A stretch of 52,629 nucleotides of DNA, taken from contig NZ_WHSB02000025.1 of assembly GCF_010994755.1 (NCBI RefSeq), forward strand, positions 1 through 52,629, read 5' to 3'. Each line of letters begins with the position of its first letter. Positions within the stretch are counted from its first letter, which is position 1. Shown here in pieces: positions 1-6,882 of the stretch. Origin of the DNA: Shinella lacus. Lineage in GTDB: Bacteria > Pseudomonadota > Alphaproteobacteria > Rhizobiales > Rhizobiaceae. Both the position numbers and the translations under genes were made by a program. The notes below the pieces were generated by a model. It had not been told where the DNA came from. It was given only the letters and a program-made list of their open reading frames with translations, and did not search any database.

Positions 1-54
1 CTCGTCAGGCTCATAACCTGAAGGCCGCAGGTTCAAATCCTGCCCCCGCAACCA
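1..54 (+). tRNA. tRNA-fMet (initiator), 3' part, anticodon CAT
   Basis: Partial tRNA cut by the window edge. Anticodon loop CTCATAA is at 10-16 (CAT 12-14), with stem TCAGG/CCTGA at 5-9 and 17-21. The T arm is GCAGG-TTCAAAT-CCTGC (27-43). The acceptor strand CCCCGCA is followed by A51 and an encoded CCA (52-54). The loop and T loop match the E. coli initiator as I remember it, so this is read as the initiator rather than elongator tRNA-Met. The first of the usual three G-C pairs is A-U here. Confidence 0.9.
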
Positions 55-64
55 AATCATAACA

Positions 65-92
65 AAAAGCCCTCCAAACATGGAGGGCTTTT
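65..92 (+). terminator. Rho-independent terminator of the tRNA
   Basis: Perfect 12-bp stem (65-76 with 81-92) around loop AACA. The GC core GCCCTCC/GGAGGGC is flanked by A4 and T4. It starts 11 bases after the tRNA CCA end. Confidence 0.85.
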
Positions 93-185
93 GACGTTTC
101 TAGGGGTGGGGAAAATCAGCCGCTGTTTTCCCCACCCTTCCTCGCGTCCGTATACTTCCGGAAAACCCACACAGGAACCGGAAAC

Positions 186-1583
186 ATGGACGCATCCGAA
201 AACCTAAACCTTCCCTATATCCTCCCCGCACAGGCCCAGAAGCATGTGACGCACAACGAGGCCATCAAGGCGATCGATGCGCTGCTTCATCTGGCGGTCG
301 GCAGCCGAAATGTGACGAGCCCGCCGGGAAGTCCTGCGGCAGGGGATCGTTACATCGTGCCTGTCGGCGCGACGGGGGCCTGGACGGGGCGGGCGAGGGA
401 TGTCGCGGCTTGGCAGGATGGGGTCTGGACCTTCTATACGCCGCGCGACGGCTGGCTTGCCTATGCGACGGACGAAAACCGCATGCTGACCTTCGAGGAG
501 GGCGAATGGGGGCTTGCCACCGTCAGTGTCGCGATTCCGGTCGAAGTCGGTATCAACACGACGGCGGATGCGACGAACCGGTTGGCGGTCGCCTCGCCCG
601 CTTCGCTCTTCACCAATGAGGGTGCCGGGCATCAGGTCAAGATCAACAAGGCCAATGCGGGCGACACGGCGTCGCTGCTGTTCCAGACGGGCTGGTCCGG
701 CCGGGCCGAGATGGGGCTTGCCGGCAGCGATGCGTTCCGCGTCAAGGTGAGTGCGGATGGTTCGACCTTCAACGATGCGATGGTGGTCGACCAGGCGACG
801 GGCAGGGTGTCCTTTCCAGCCGGCGCCGTCGGCCTGCGGCCGCAGTTGACCGGCAATCTTACCTATTATGTCGCGACGACCGGAAGCGACAGCAACAACG
901 GCCTGTCCGCGGGAACGCCCTTTTCGACGCTCCAGAAGGCGATCGACGAGGCGCATAGGCTCGACTGCGCTAGCTACGACGTGACGATCGAACTTGCCAA
1001 CGGCACCTATGCCGGCGCGTCCGTCGTGCGGCCGCTGATCGGCGGCGGCACGCTCTTCATCAAGGGCAACGAGACGACGCCGGCGTCTGTCGTGCTGTCC
1101 TCGGGGCTCAGCTTCCGCAACGGGGCGCAGGTCCGTGTCAGCGGCCTTCGCATCGCCATCGGCACGGATCTCATCCATGCGCTGTCGGTCAGCAATGGCG
1201 TCACACTCCGCCTCGGCAAGATGGAGTTCGGCGTGGTCGGCGCCAATGCCGACCACATCTTCGCCGACAGTCCCTGCCAGATCGTGCTGGAGGACAATTA
1301 CACCATCAATGGCGGCGCGCGGCGGCATATGAACATTGCTATGGGCTATCTCACGGGCGTGAACCGCACCTTCACGCTGACGGGCACGCCCGCCTTCACG
1401 CAGTTCATCGCCACGAGCAGCTGCGGCACCGTGGCGCTCTCCAATCCGACGATCGTCGGCACGGCCACCGGCAGCCGCTACATCGCCGAAACGAACGGCG
1501 TCATCAACACCTTCGGCAAGGCGGCGACCTTCCTGCCGGGCTCGACGGCCGGCACGATCCCGACCGGCGGCATCTACGCGTAA
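186..1583 (+). CDS. DUF2793 domain protein with a beta-helix-like C-terminal region (phage tail-like)
   Basis: 465 aa. Residues about 8-90 carry the DUF2793 pattern (LPAQAQKHVTHNEA, ATGAWTGRARD, GW.AYATDE), a domain found in tail-associated proteins of alphaproteobacterial phages and gene transfer agents. From about residue 225 (YYVATTGSDSNNGLS) to 440 the sequence has the Gly/Asn-rich, regularly spaced hydrophobic pattern of right-handed beta-helix tailspike or pectate-lyase-like proteins. No signal peptide is seen. The start follows AGGAACCGG. It lies alone behind a tRNA gene with no other phage gene, so it could be a domesticated or relic tail-fibre gene. The domain call is by family pattern; the role is inferred. 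Confidence 0.7.
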   Translation: MDASENLNLPYILPAQAQKHVTHNEAIKAIDALLHLAVGSRNVTSPPGSPAAGDRYIVPVGATGAWTGRARDVAAWQDGVWTFYTPRDGWLAYATDENRMLTFEEGEWGLATVSVAIPVEVGINTTADATNRLAVASPASLFTNEGAGHQVKINKANAGDTASLLFQTGWSGRAEMGLAGSDAFRVKVSADGSTFNDAMVVDQATGRVSFPAGAVGLRPQLTGNLTYYVATTGSDSNNGLSAGTPFSTLQKAIDEAHRLDCASYDVTIELANGTYAGASVVRPLIGGGTLFIKGNETTPASVVLSSGLSFRNGAQVRVSGLRIAIGTDLIHALSVSNGVTLRLGKMEFGVVGANADHIFADSPCQIVLEDNYTINGGARRHMNIAMGYLTGVNRTFTLTGTPAFTQFIATSSCGTVALSNPTIVGTATGSRYIAETNGVINTFGKAATFLPGSTAGTIPTGGIYA

Positions 1584-1640
1584 AAGCATAGTATACGTTG
1601 CTTTTCGGTGGCCTCTTGCAAGGAGGCCGCCGGACTGGCT

Positions 1641-2111
1641 ATGAACATGGGCATGTCTCTCGAATCCGTCCGCAGTTTCTTTTCCGAAAACGCTCCCGAT
1701 GTCGCGGTGCTCGTCACCGAGCAGAGTTCGGCGACGGTGACGCTGGCCGCCGAAGCCCATGGGGTGGCGCCGGAACAGATCGCCAAGACGATCTGCCTGC
1801 GCATCGGCGAGGAGATCGTGCTGCTCGTCGCCGCCGGCACGGCACGGCTCAGCAATCGGAAATTCAAAGATCGTTTTGCCGCCAAGCCGCGCATGCTCGA
1901 TGCGGAACAGGTGCTGGCGATCACGTCCCATCCCGTCGGCGGTGTCTGCCCGTTCGGCCTGCCCGCTCCCGTGCCGGTCTATTGCGACGTGTCACTCCGG
2001 CCGTTCGACGAGGTGGTTCCGGCCGCGGGGGCGACGAATGCGGCGGTGCGCATCGCACCAGAGCGCATGGCGGCGCTGGTCAAGGGCGAGTGGGTCGACG
2101 TCTGCGAGTGA
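1641..2111 (+). CDS. YbaK/EbsC family aminoacyl-tRNA deacylase
   Basis: 156 aa from the ATG at 1641, the usual size for free-standing YbaK/ProX editing domains. These hydrolyse mischarged aminoacyl-tRNA, mostly Cys- or Ala-tRNA(Pro), in the cytoplasm. Family features are the LVTEQSSATVTLAAEAHGV region, the conserved IAKTICLR lysine, and the HPVGGVCPFGLP loop. AGGAGG lies at 1621-1626; ATGs at 1641, 1647 and 1653 are all possible, and a GTG at 1608 is unlikely because it would sit upstream of the SD. It is a single gene between the DUF2793 gene and the purine permease leader. The exact substrate cannot be read from the sequence. Confidence 0.85.
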   Translation: MNMGMSLESVRSFFSENAPDVAVLVTEQSSATVTLAAEAHGVAPEQIAKTICLRIGEEIVLLVAAGTARLSNRKFKDRFAAKPRMLDAEQVLAITSHPVGGVCPFGLPAPVPVYCDVSLRPFDEVVPAAGATNAAVRIAPERMAALVKGEWVDVCE

Positions 2112-2423
2112 CGCAGACGCCTACCGATCCGGCAAATCGCGCCGCCGCTCGGGCGAATCCGTGCCCCGCATCAGGCGAATCGTGAAAGAGTTTCGCTCAA
2201 ATTCGGGGAAATGCCCGGCTGGCGCAACTGCGCTCAAACAAGCAATATGACGAAACTGTGATCAACCGCGGCCGGCTTCCGGCGGACAGCGGCGCGCGGG
2301 CGCGGGAAATCCGCGGGGGCGGCGGTTCGCAGCGCGAAGCGTCGGTCAGGGCCGGGTGGCTGGAGGAGCTTTGACCCGGAAGTTTCGCACGGCGCGCCTC
2401 AGGCAGCGCCAGGGGGAGAAAAC
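2112..2423 (+). promoter_or_regulatory. Non-coding leader of the purine permease with tandem hairpins
   Basis: 312 bases without a supported gene. The last 70 bases hold two hairpins in a row. The first, CCGGGT/ACCCGG (2352-2357 with 2374-2379), has inner GGCT/AGCT pairing that leaves GGAGG in the loop. The second, GGCGC/GCGCC with inner GCCT..GGC, spans 2391-2410 and abuts the Shine-Dalgarno AGGGGGA. Smaller stems such as GCCGG-CTT-CCGGC lie upstream. The arrangement is that of a structured 5' leader controlling a transporter, but I could not match it to a named riboswitch. Confidence 0.4.
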
Positions 2424-3716
2424 ATGTTTGAACGGCTTTTCAAGCTGAGTGAGCACGGCACGTCCGTGCGCACAGAGGTGATCGCGGGTCTCACGACCTT
2501 CCTCACCATGTCCTATATCATCTTCGTCAACCCGGACATCCTGTCGACGACGGGCATGGACCGGGACGCGGTCTTCGTCGCGACCTGTCTTGCAGCGGCT
2601 CTCGGCTCGCTGGTCATGGCGCTCGTCGCTAACTGGCCGATCGGCATGGCGCCCGGCATGGGCCTCAACGCCTTCTTCGCCTTCACCGTCGTGGCGGCGC
2701 TGGGCTTCACCTGGCAGCAGGCGCTGGGCGCGGTGTTCATCTCCGGCATCATCTTCGTCATCCTGACGGTGACCGGCGTGCGCAGCTGGCTGATCGCCGG
2801 CATCCCGCATTCGCTGCGCAGCGCGATTGCCGCCGGTATCGGCCTCTTCCTTGGCATCATCGCCTTGAAGAATGCCGGCATCGTCGTCGACAATCCGGCG
2901 ACGCTCGTCGGCCTCGGCAGCCTGAAGGAAACCGGCCCACTTCTGGCGATCCTCGGCTTCTTCGTCATCGCGGTGCTCGATGCGCTGCGCGTCAAGGGCG
3001 CGATCCTCATCGGCATTCTCGCCGTCACGGTGCTCTCCTGGATTTTCGGGGTCAGCGAGTTCCGCGGCGTCGTCTCGGCCCCGCCGTCGATCATGCCGAC
3101 CTTCCTGCAGCTCGACATCATGGGCGCGCTGCATGGCGGCCTCATCCATGTCATCCTGGTCTTCGTGCTCGTCGAAGTCTTTGACGCGACCGGCACGCTG
3201 ATCGGCGTCGCCAAGCGCGCCAACCTCATCCAGGAAAACAAGCCGAGCCGCCTCGGCCGCGCGCTTCTCGCCGACAGCACGGCGATCGTCGCCGGCTCCC
3301 TGATCGGCACCAGCAGCACGACGGCTTACGTGGAAAGCGCGTCCGGCGTGCAGGCCGGCGGCCGCACGGGCCTCACCGCCTTCACCGTCGCCATCCTGTT
3401 CCTTGCCGCCCTCTTCATCTCGCCGCTCGCCGCCTCCGTGCCGACCTATGCGACGGCGCCGGCCTTGCTGTACGTGGCAGGCCTGATGATGCGCGAACTG
3501 ACGGAAATCGAATGGGAAGACCTGACGGAGGCGGCACCCGCGGCACTCACCGCGCTCGCCATGCCCTTCACCTATTCGATCGCCAACGGCCTTGCCTTCG
3601 GCTTCATCAGCTATGTCGTGCTGAAGCTCTTCACCGGCAAGTGGAAGGATATCCACCCGGCGACGGCCATCGTCGCGGTCCTCTTCGTCATACGCTTCGC
3701 CTTCTTCGCGGAGTAA
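2424..3716 (+). CDS. NCS2 family purine permease, AzgA type
   Basis: 430 aa inner-membrane protein with about 12-14 hydrophobic segments. Signatures of the AzgA (adenine/guanine/hypoxanthine) branch of the nucleobase:cation symporter-2 family are TEVIAGLTTFLTMSYIIFVN (17-36), PGMGLNAFF (77-85), FDATGTLIG (near 255) and GTSSTTAYVESASG (near 295-308). It should import purine bases by proton symport and so feed the catabolic block downstream, although an ArsR/SRPBCC pair lies between. The start is set by AGGGGGA at 2411-2417. Uptake of xanthine or urate rather than adenine or hypoxanthine cannot be excluded. Confidence 0.88.
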   Translation: MFERLFKLSEHGTSVRTEVIAGLTTFLTMSYIIFVNPDILSTTGMDRDAVFVATCLAAALGSLVMALVANWPIGMAPGMGLNAFFAFTVVAALGFTWQQALGAVFISGIIFVILTVTGVRSWLIAGIPHSLRSAIAAGIGLFLGIIALKNAGIVVDNPATLVGLGSLKETGPLLAILGFFVIAVLDALRVKGAILIGILAVTVLSWIFGVSEFRGVVSAPPSIMPTFLQLDIMGALHGGLIHVILVFVLVEVFDATGTLIGVAKRANLIQENKPSRLGRALLADSTAIVAGSLIGTSSTTAYVESASGVQAGGRTGLTAFTVAILFLAALFISPLAASVPTYATAPALLYVAGLMMRELTEIEWEDLTEAAPAALTALAMPFTYSIANGLAFGFISYVVLKLFTGKWKDIHPATAIVAVLFVIRFAFFAE

Positions 3717-3757
3717 TAAGGGGCCGATTGTTTGGTTGGACCATGTCACAAACTCCA

Positions 3758-3836
3758 TCGTCATCCTCGGGCTTGACCCGAGGATCCACGCGGCACCCGC
3801 GGTTGTGGATGCTCGGGTCAAGCCCGAGCATGACGG
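3758..3836. repeat. Two-palindrome intergenic repeat, copy A (RIME-like)
   Basis: Two 23-bp palindromes, 3763-3785 (ATCCTCGGG-CTTGA-CCCGAGGAT type) and 3809-3831, with centres 46 bp apart, flanked by GTCA and TGAC. The same layout recurs at about 23.5 and 48.5 kb. It sits between convergent genes (permease and SRPBCC protein). It resembles the rhizobial mosaic elements described as RIME. Confidence 0.85.
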
Positions 3837-3858
3837 AGGAGAGGTTCGTCGAAAGCAT

Positions 3859-3890
3859 CAAAAGGGCCGCGTGGTGAGCGCGGCCCGTTT
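3859..3890 (-). terminator. Terminator of the SRPBCC operon, possibly bidirectional
   Basis: Stem GGGCCGCG/CGCGGCCC (3864-3871 with 3879-3886) and a 7-base loop. On the minus strand it is followed by TTTT, and on the plus strand by GTTTT. It lies just downstream of the SRPBCC gene end. Confidence 0.75.
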
Positions 3891-3895
3891 TCGTT

Positions 3896-4693
3896 TCAGG
3901 CCTTCGCGATGCCATCGAGCCAGGACTGCCATGTCGGCTCGGTCGCAGCGGCGGTCTCTGCGGCTTTCGGGCCGTAGAAGAAGCGGCAGACGCTGAGCCG
4001 GACCGCTTCGCCCATGCGATAGATGCCGAACAGGCCGACGCCCGGCACATCGCCGGCAATGTGCACCAGAACGTAGCGTTGCTCCTCGTCCTGCCGCACG
4101 CGAACGACTTCGCCGAAAAATGTTTCGCCGGCGTCGACGGTCCAGTTTTCGCCGGCATCGGCCGTTTCGTGACCGAGCCCGTCGAGCAGCTTGCGCCAGA
4201 CCACGAGATCCTCGCCCTTCGCTTCGGCGCTGATCTGGAAGGAGGCGGCGGTGTCACCGGCATGATGGCGGAGATAGAGCCGCAGCACCTCGAAGAAACC
4301 GGGCCAGCCGGATTCGAAGCCCTCCATCTGGCTGTCCCAGTCATCGGTCGAAGAGAAGAGGGAATGCACCATGCGGATCAGGCACTGGTCGCCGGAGCGC
4401 GCGACGATGCTGATCTCGGTGGCGACCGGCGGTGCGTTTTCGGCCCAGCCCACCTCCACATAGCCGAAACGGTGCGGCGGCTCCCATTGGGTGACCGTGC
4501 CGCCGGAGGTGATCCCCGGCATGAAATGGAAGGTGATCTGGCCGCCGATCTTCCCCTCGATCTCGGCCTTGGTGAACCAGGCCGTGTTGCCGGGTCCGGT
4601 CGCGATTGCCTGCCAGACCTGGTCGGGCGTGCCGGGCACCAGAAATTCCATCTCCACCCAGCGCTTGCCGGTGGCGTCAAAGTTCGTCGGCAT
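3896..4693 (-). CDS. SRPBCC (AHSA1-like) domain protein
   Basis: 265 aa. The N-terminal half is the Bet v1/START-like fold of the Aha1 C-terminal-like family (FLVPGTPDQVWQAIATG, AWFT..E..GKIGGQITF). These are small-ligand-binding proteins usually paired with an ArsR-type repressor. The C-terminal about 100 residues form a second, more divergent half of similar pattern (LVVWRKLLDGLG..). The start is supported by AAAGGAAG six bases upstream on the coding strand. The gene overlaps the regulator's 3' end by 17 bases, so the two are translationally coupled. The ligand and the biological role are unknown. Confidence 0.8.
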   Translation of the reverse strand: MPTNFDATGKRWVEMEFLVPGTPDQVWQAIATGPGNTAWFTKAEIEGKIGGQITFHFMPGITSGGTVTQWEPPHRFGYVEVGWAENAPPVATEISIVARSGDQCLIRMVHSLFSSTDDWDSQMEGFESGWPGFFEVLRLYLRHHAGDTAASFQISAEAKGEDLVVWRKLLDGLGHETADAGENWTVDAGETFFGEVVRVRQDEEQRYVLVHIAGDVPGVGLFGIYRMGEAVRLSVCRFFYGPKAAETAAATEPTWQSWLDGIAKA

Positions 4694-5288
4694 GAGTCTT
4701 CCTTTCGGTTTCCGGAGGTGCGGGATAGGCGGCGACCACCAGCCTGTGCGGCCGGCCGCCCGGGGTCGTGTCGTCGTGATAGCGGGCGGCGAGCACGGCT
4801 ACCGCTTCGGTGAGATCGGTGGTAAAGGCGGCGCGCGCGGTGGGCGAGGCGAAGCGGATCGTCGTGTCGATCGAGAGCGTGGCGAGCCGTTTGTCCGAAG
4901 CCCGCGCACCGCGCCAGAGCGCGCCGACCTCGCGCACGATGCGGGCGGCGAGCGCTATGAGGTAGCTCGCGGAGAGCCGGTCGCCATTGAGGGCGGGATC
5001 GGCGCCGACCGGGCCGAGTGCTGCGGGCGAGACGACATAGGAGCGCGCCGTTGCCACCATCAGCCGCTCGGTGATGCCGCCCCAGTGGCGCGCCTCGGTC
5101 TGCTCCACCAGCTTGCCTTCTTCCAGCGCCTTGAGGTGGTAATTGACCTTCTGGCGCGTCAGGCCGACGCGGCCGGCAAGCGCGGCTGCGGAGGAGGGAA
5201 CCGAAAGTTCGGCGAGAAGCCGCGCCTTGATCGGGTCGAGGGCGAGTGCGGCGGCCGCAGGGGTATCGAGGATGTCTAGATCGAGCAT
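4677..5288 (-). CDS. ArsR-family winged-helix transcriptional regulator
   Basis: 203 aa from ATG 5288 (MLDLDIL). The N-terminal winged helix is visible at LDPIKARLLAELSVP, then AAALAGRVGLTRQKVNYHLK as recognition helix and LVEQTEARHWGG as wing. The C-terminal half is a less conserved effector region. No clear metal-binding cysteine pattern is present, so this is unlikely to be a metal sensor. ATG 5303 or TTG 5309 in frame would add a few residues; neither has a clear SD. The first gene of a two-gene operon with the SRPBCC protein, and probably autoregulated through the palindrome at 5303-5322. Confidence 0.8.
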   Translation of the reverse strand: MLDLDILDTPAAAALALDPIKARLLAELSVPSSAAALAGRVGLTRQKVNYHLKALEEGKLVEQTEARHWGGITERLMVATARSYVVSPAALGPVGADPALNGDRLSASYLIALAARIVREVGALWRGARASDKRLATLSIDTTIRFASPTARAAFTTDLTEAVAVLAARYHDDTTPGGRPHRLVVAAYPAPPETERKTHADEL

Positions 5289-5302
5289 GCCGCAGGATTT
5301 CA

Positions 5303-5322
5303 TTGACAAGAAAATTTGTCAA
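5303..5322. promoter_or_regulatory. Palindromic operator candidate, TTGACAA-N6-TTGTCAA
   Basis: Perfect 7-bp arms (5303-5309 and 5316-5322) around GAAAAT, an AT-rich island in GC-rich DNA. It lies 15 bases upstream of the preferred regulator start and overlaps the alternative starts. This is the expected place and size for an autoregulatory ArsR-type site. Binding is inferred. Confidence 0.55.
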
Positions 5323-5337
5323 GGAGGGCGAGAAAGT

Positions 5338-5361
5338 GCCGGCCCGTGGAGGCGGGCCGGC
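5338..5361 (-). terminator. Terminator candidate of the puuE-alc-allA operon
   Basis: 9-bp stem GCCGGCCCG/CGGGCCGGC with a 6-base loop, 24 bases beyond the allA stop on the minus strand, followed by ACTTTCTC. The U-tract is weak. Confidence 0.5.
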
Positions 5362-5384
5362 GGATCCGCTACCCGGTGGATGGA

Positions 5385-5870
5385 TCAGCGGATCAGGAAG
5401 GATTCGTCGTAGAAGTGCTCTTCGAGGTTCACACCCTCGCCGCCGCGGTCGACCACGGCGAAATCGGAGACGGTTTCAAGCGGCGTCAGGATGCCGTGCC
5501 AGACATTGCGGCCGATATTGACGCCCTGGCCGGGCGCGGTGCGAAACGCGACCGGTTCGGCCGGTCCGTTCTCCGTCTCCTCGGCAACGACGACGAGGAA
5601 GGGGCTTTCGCCGAGCGGAATGAAGGCCTGGCTGCCGAGCGGATGGCGCTCGACCATCTTCAGCTCCAGCGGCAGCGGATAGGGCTCGCCGCGCAAGAGG
5701 CTGATCATCGGCCGGGCTTTTTCGCCTGTCGTCTCGATATGGGCGAGGTCGTGGAAGCGGGTGCATTTGCCCGCATTGATCGGGAAATTCGGCGCCCCGT
5801 CCTGCTCGATGACCTGGCCGAAGGGCGCGAAGGCCTCCCGGGTCAACGGTCTGATCTCGATGGTCTTCAT
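5385..5870 (-). CDS. allA: Ureidoglycolate lyase
   Basis: 161 aa, typical of the AllA cupin-like family. It splits ureidoglycolate into glyoxylate and urea, the last ureide step before the gcl branch. Family features are LTREAFAPFGQVIE at the N-terminus, FHDLA, RHPLGSQAFIPL, and NIGRNVWHGILTPL with its conserved histidine near the end. The ATG at 5870 overlaps the alc stop by four bases (ATGA), so translation is coupled to allantoicase. It is the last gene of the minus-strand operon. Its glyoxylate product matches the gcl module about 13 kb away on the other strand. Confidence 0.93.
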   Translation of the reverse strand: MKTIEIRPLTREAFAPFGQVIEQDGAPNFPINAGKCTRFHDLAHIETTGEKARPMISLLRGEPYPLPLELKMVERHPLGSQAFIPLGESPFLVVVAEETENGPAEPVAFRTAPGQGVNIGRNVWHGILTPLETVSDFAVVDRGGEGVNLEEHFYDESFLIR

Positions 5871-6874
5871 GTCTTTCCTCCCTCGGCCGGATGGCCAAAA
5901 ACACGCAGGCGGCTGACGCCGCCGTCCGGATGGATGTTGAGGCGGACATGCGTCACCGCACCCGCCCGCTTCACGATATGGCCGTCGAACGTGTGGATAC
6001 GGTCGGCGGCCAGTTTCTGCTCGGGCAGGATTTCCTGCCAGAACATCGACGCGGCTTTGACAAGGGTGGGGAGGTCCCCCGTCGAGCCCGTCAGGTCGGC
6101 GGCCTGCATGGAACAGGCATCCGGATAATTGCCCTTGAAATGGGCGGTATCGACGACGATGCTCTCCACCGTCGCCCGCGTGGCGAGCTTCACCACGATC
6201 CATTCGTGGCCGGGCTCGCGGCGCCGGCTGGTCTCCCAGCCGTCACCCATATTGACGCCGCGGCCGGGCGCGAGCAAGCGCTGATGGCCGTAGTGCCCGT
6301 TCGAAAGCGCGATGACCTGTCCGCCGGCAAGGGCCGCGGCAAGGTCGATCGGCCCTTCGGCAGGGGCGAGCGTCGGGATACCATAGACCCGCAACCGCGC
6401 CACCCCACCATCGGGATAAATGCGAAGCCGCACATGGCTGTAGAGCCCGTCTGCGGCGCAATCGAAGAAATGCTGGGCGCTCGGCCCGAGCGGGCTCGGT
6501 CCAAGCAATTCCACCCAGGCCGTCCGGTCATCGGGGCCTTCCGGCGCATGGCAGGCCTCGATGGCGCAGGCCGTCGGAAAATTGCCGGTGAAAAAAGCGG
6601 TGTCGACGTCAAAGCCGCGGATACGGCCGGGCGTGGCGAGCGCGATGACCGCGTGGTCATGGCCCGGCCCGCGCCGCCGCCGCGTTTCCCAGCCGTCCAT
6701 CCACTTGCCGTTCTCATCATAGAGGCCGGGGTGGAAGACAGCCGGTTCATCGGCCAGCATGCGCGACAGCGGCCCGAAGAATTCATCCGTCGCGAAGATG
6801 CCCCTTGCCCCGAGGCTGGCCGCGGCAAGGTTGATCGTTCCACGGGTGAACGCAGGCAGGGCGCCGGTCGACAT
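5867..6874 (-). CDS. alc: Allantoicase
   Basis: 335 aa, close to the usual allantoicase length. The enzyme hydrolyses allantoate to ureidoglycolate and urea. Two internal repeats of the domain are visible: about 19-166 (DGWETRRRRGPGHD, VDTAFFTGNFP, RIYPDGGVARLRVYG) and 178-329 (DGWETSRRREPGHEW, VDTAHFKGNYPD, NIHPDGGVSRLRVFG). The start ATG lies eight bases beyond the upstream puuE-uraD stop, and the 3' end overlaps allA. It is the middle gene of an operon that runs allantoinase to glyoxylate in pathway order. Confidence 0.95.
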   Translation of the reverse strand: MSTGALPAFTRGTINLAAASLGARGIFATDEFFGPLSRMLADEPAVFHPGLYDENGKWMDGWETRRRRGPGHDHAVIALATPGRIRGFDVDTAFFTGNFPTACAIEACHAPEGPDDRTAWVELLGPSPLGPSAQHFFDCAADGLYSHVRLRIYPDGGVARLRVYGIPTLAPAEGPIDLAAALAGGQVIALSNGHYGHQRLLAPGRGVNMGDGWETSRRREPGHEWIVVKLATRATVESIVVDTAHFKGNYPDACSMQAADLTGSTGDLPTLVKAASMFWQEILPEQKLAADRIHTFDGHIVKRAGAVTHVRLNIHPDGGVSRLRVFGHPAEGGKT

Positions 6875-6882
6875 GATCTCTC

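Noticed and set aside
1..2111. Complete prophage at the tRNA-fMet
   Set aside because: Only one tail-like gene is present; no integrase, att duplication or structural genes are seen in the window.
2112..2423. Named purine or xanthine riboswitch upstream of the permease
   Set aside because: Hairpins are present but I could not match conserved bases to any class from memory, so no name is given.
3758..3836. CRISPR array
   Set aside because: The repeats are isolated palindromic elements tens of kilobases apart, not regularly spaced arrays with spacers, and no cas genes are present.
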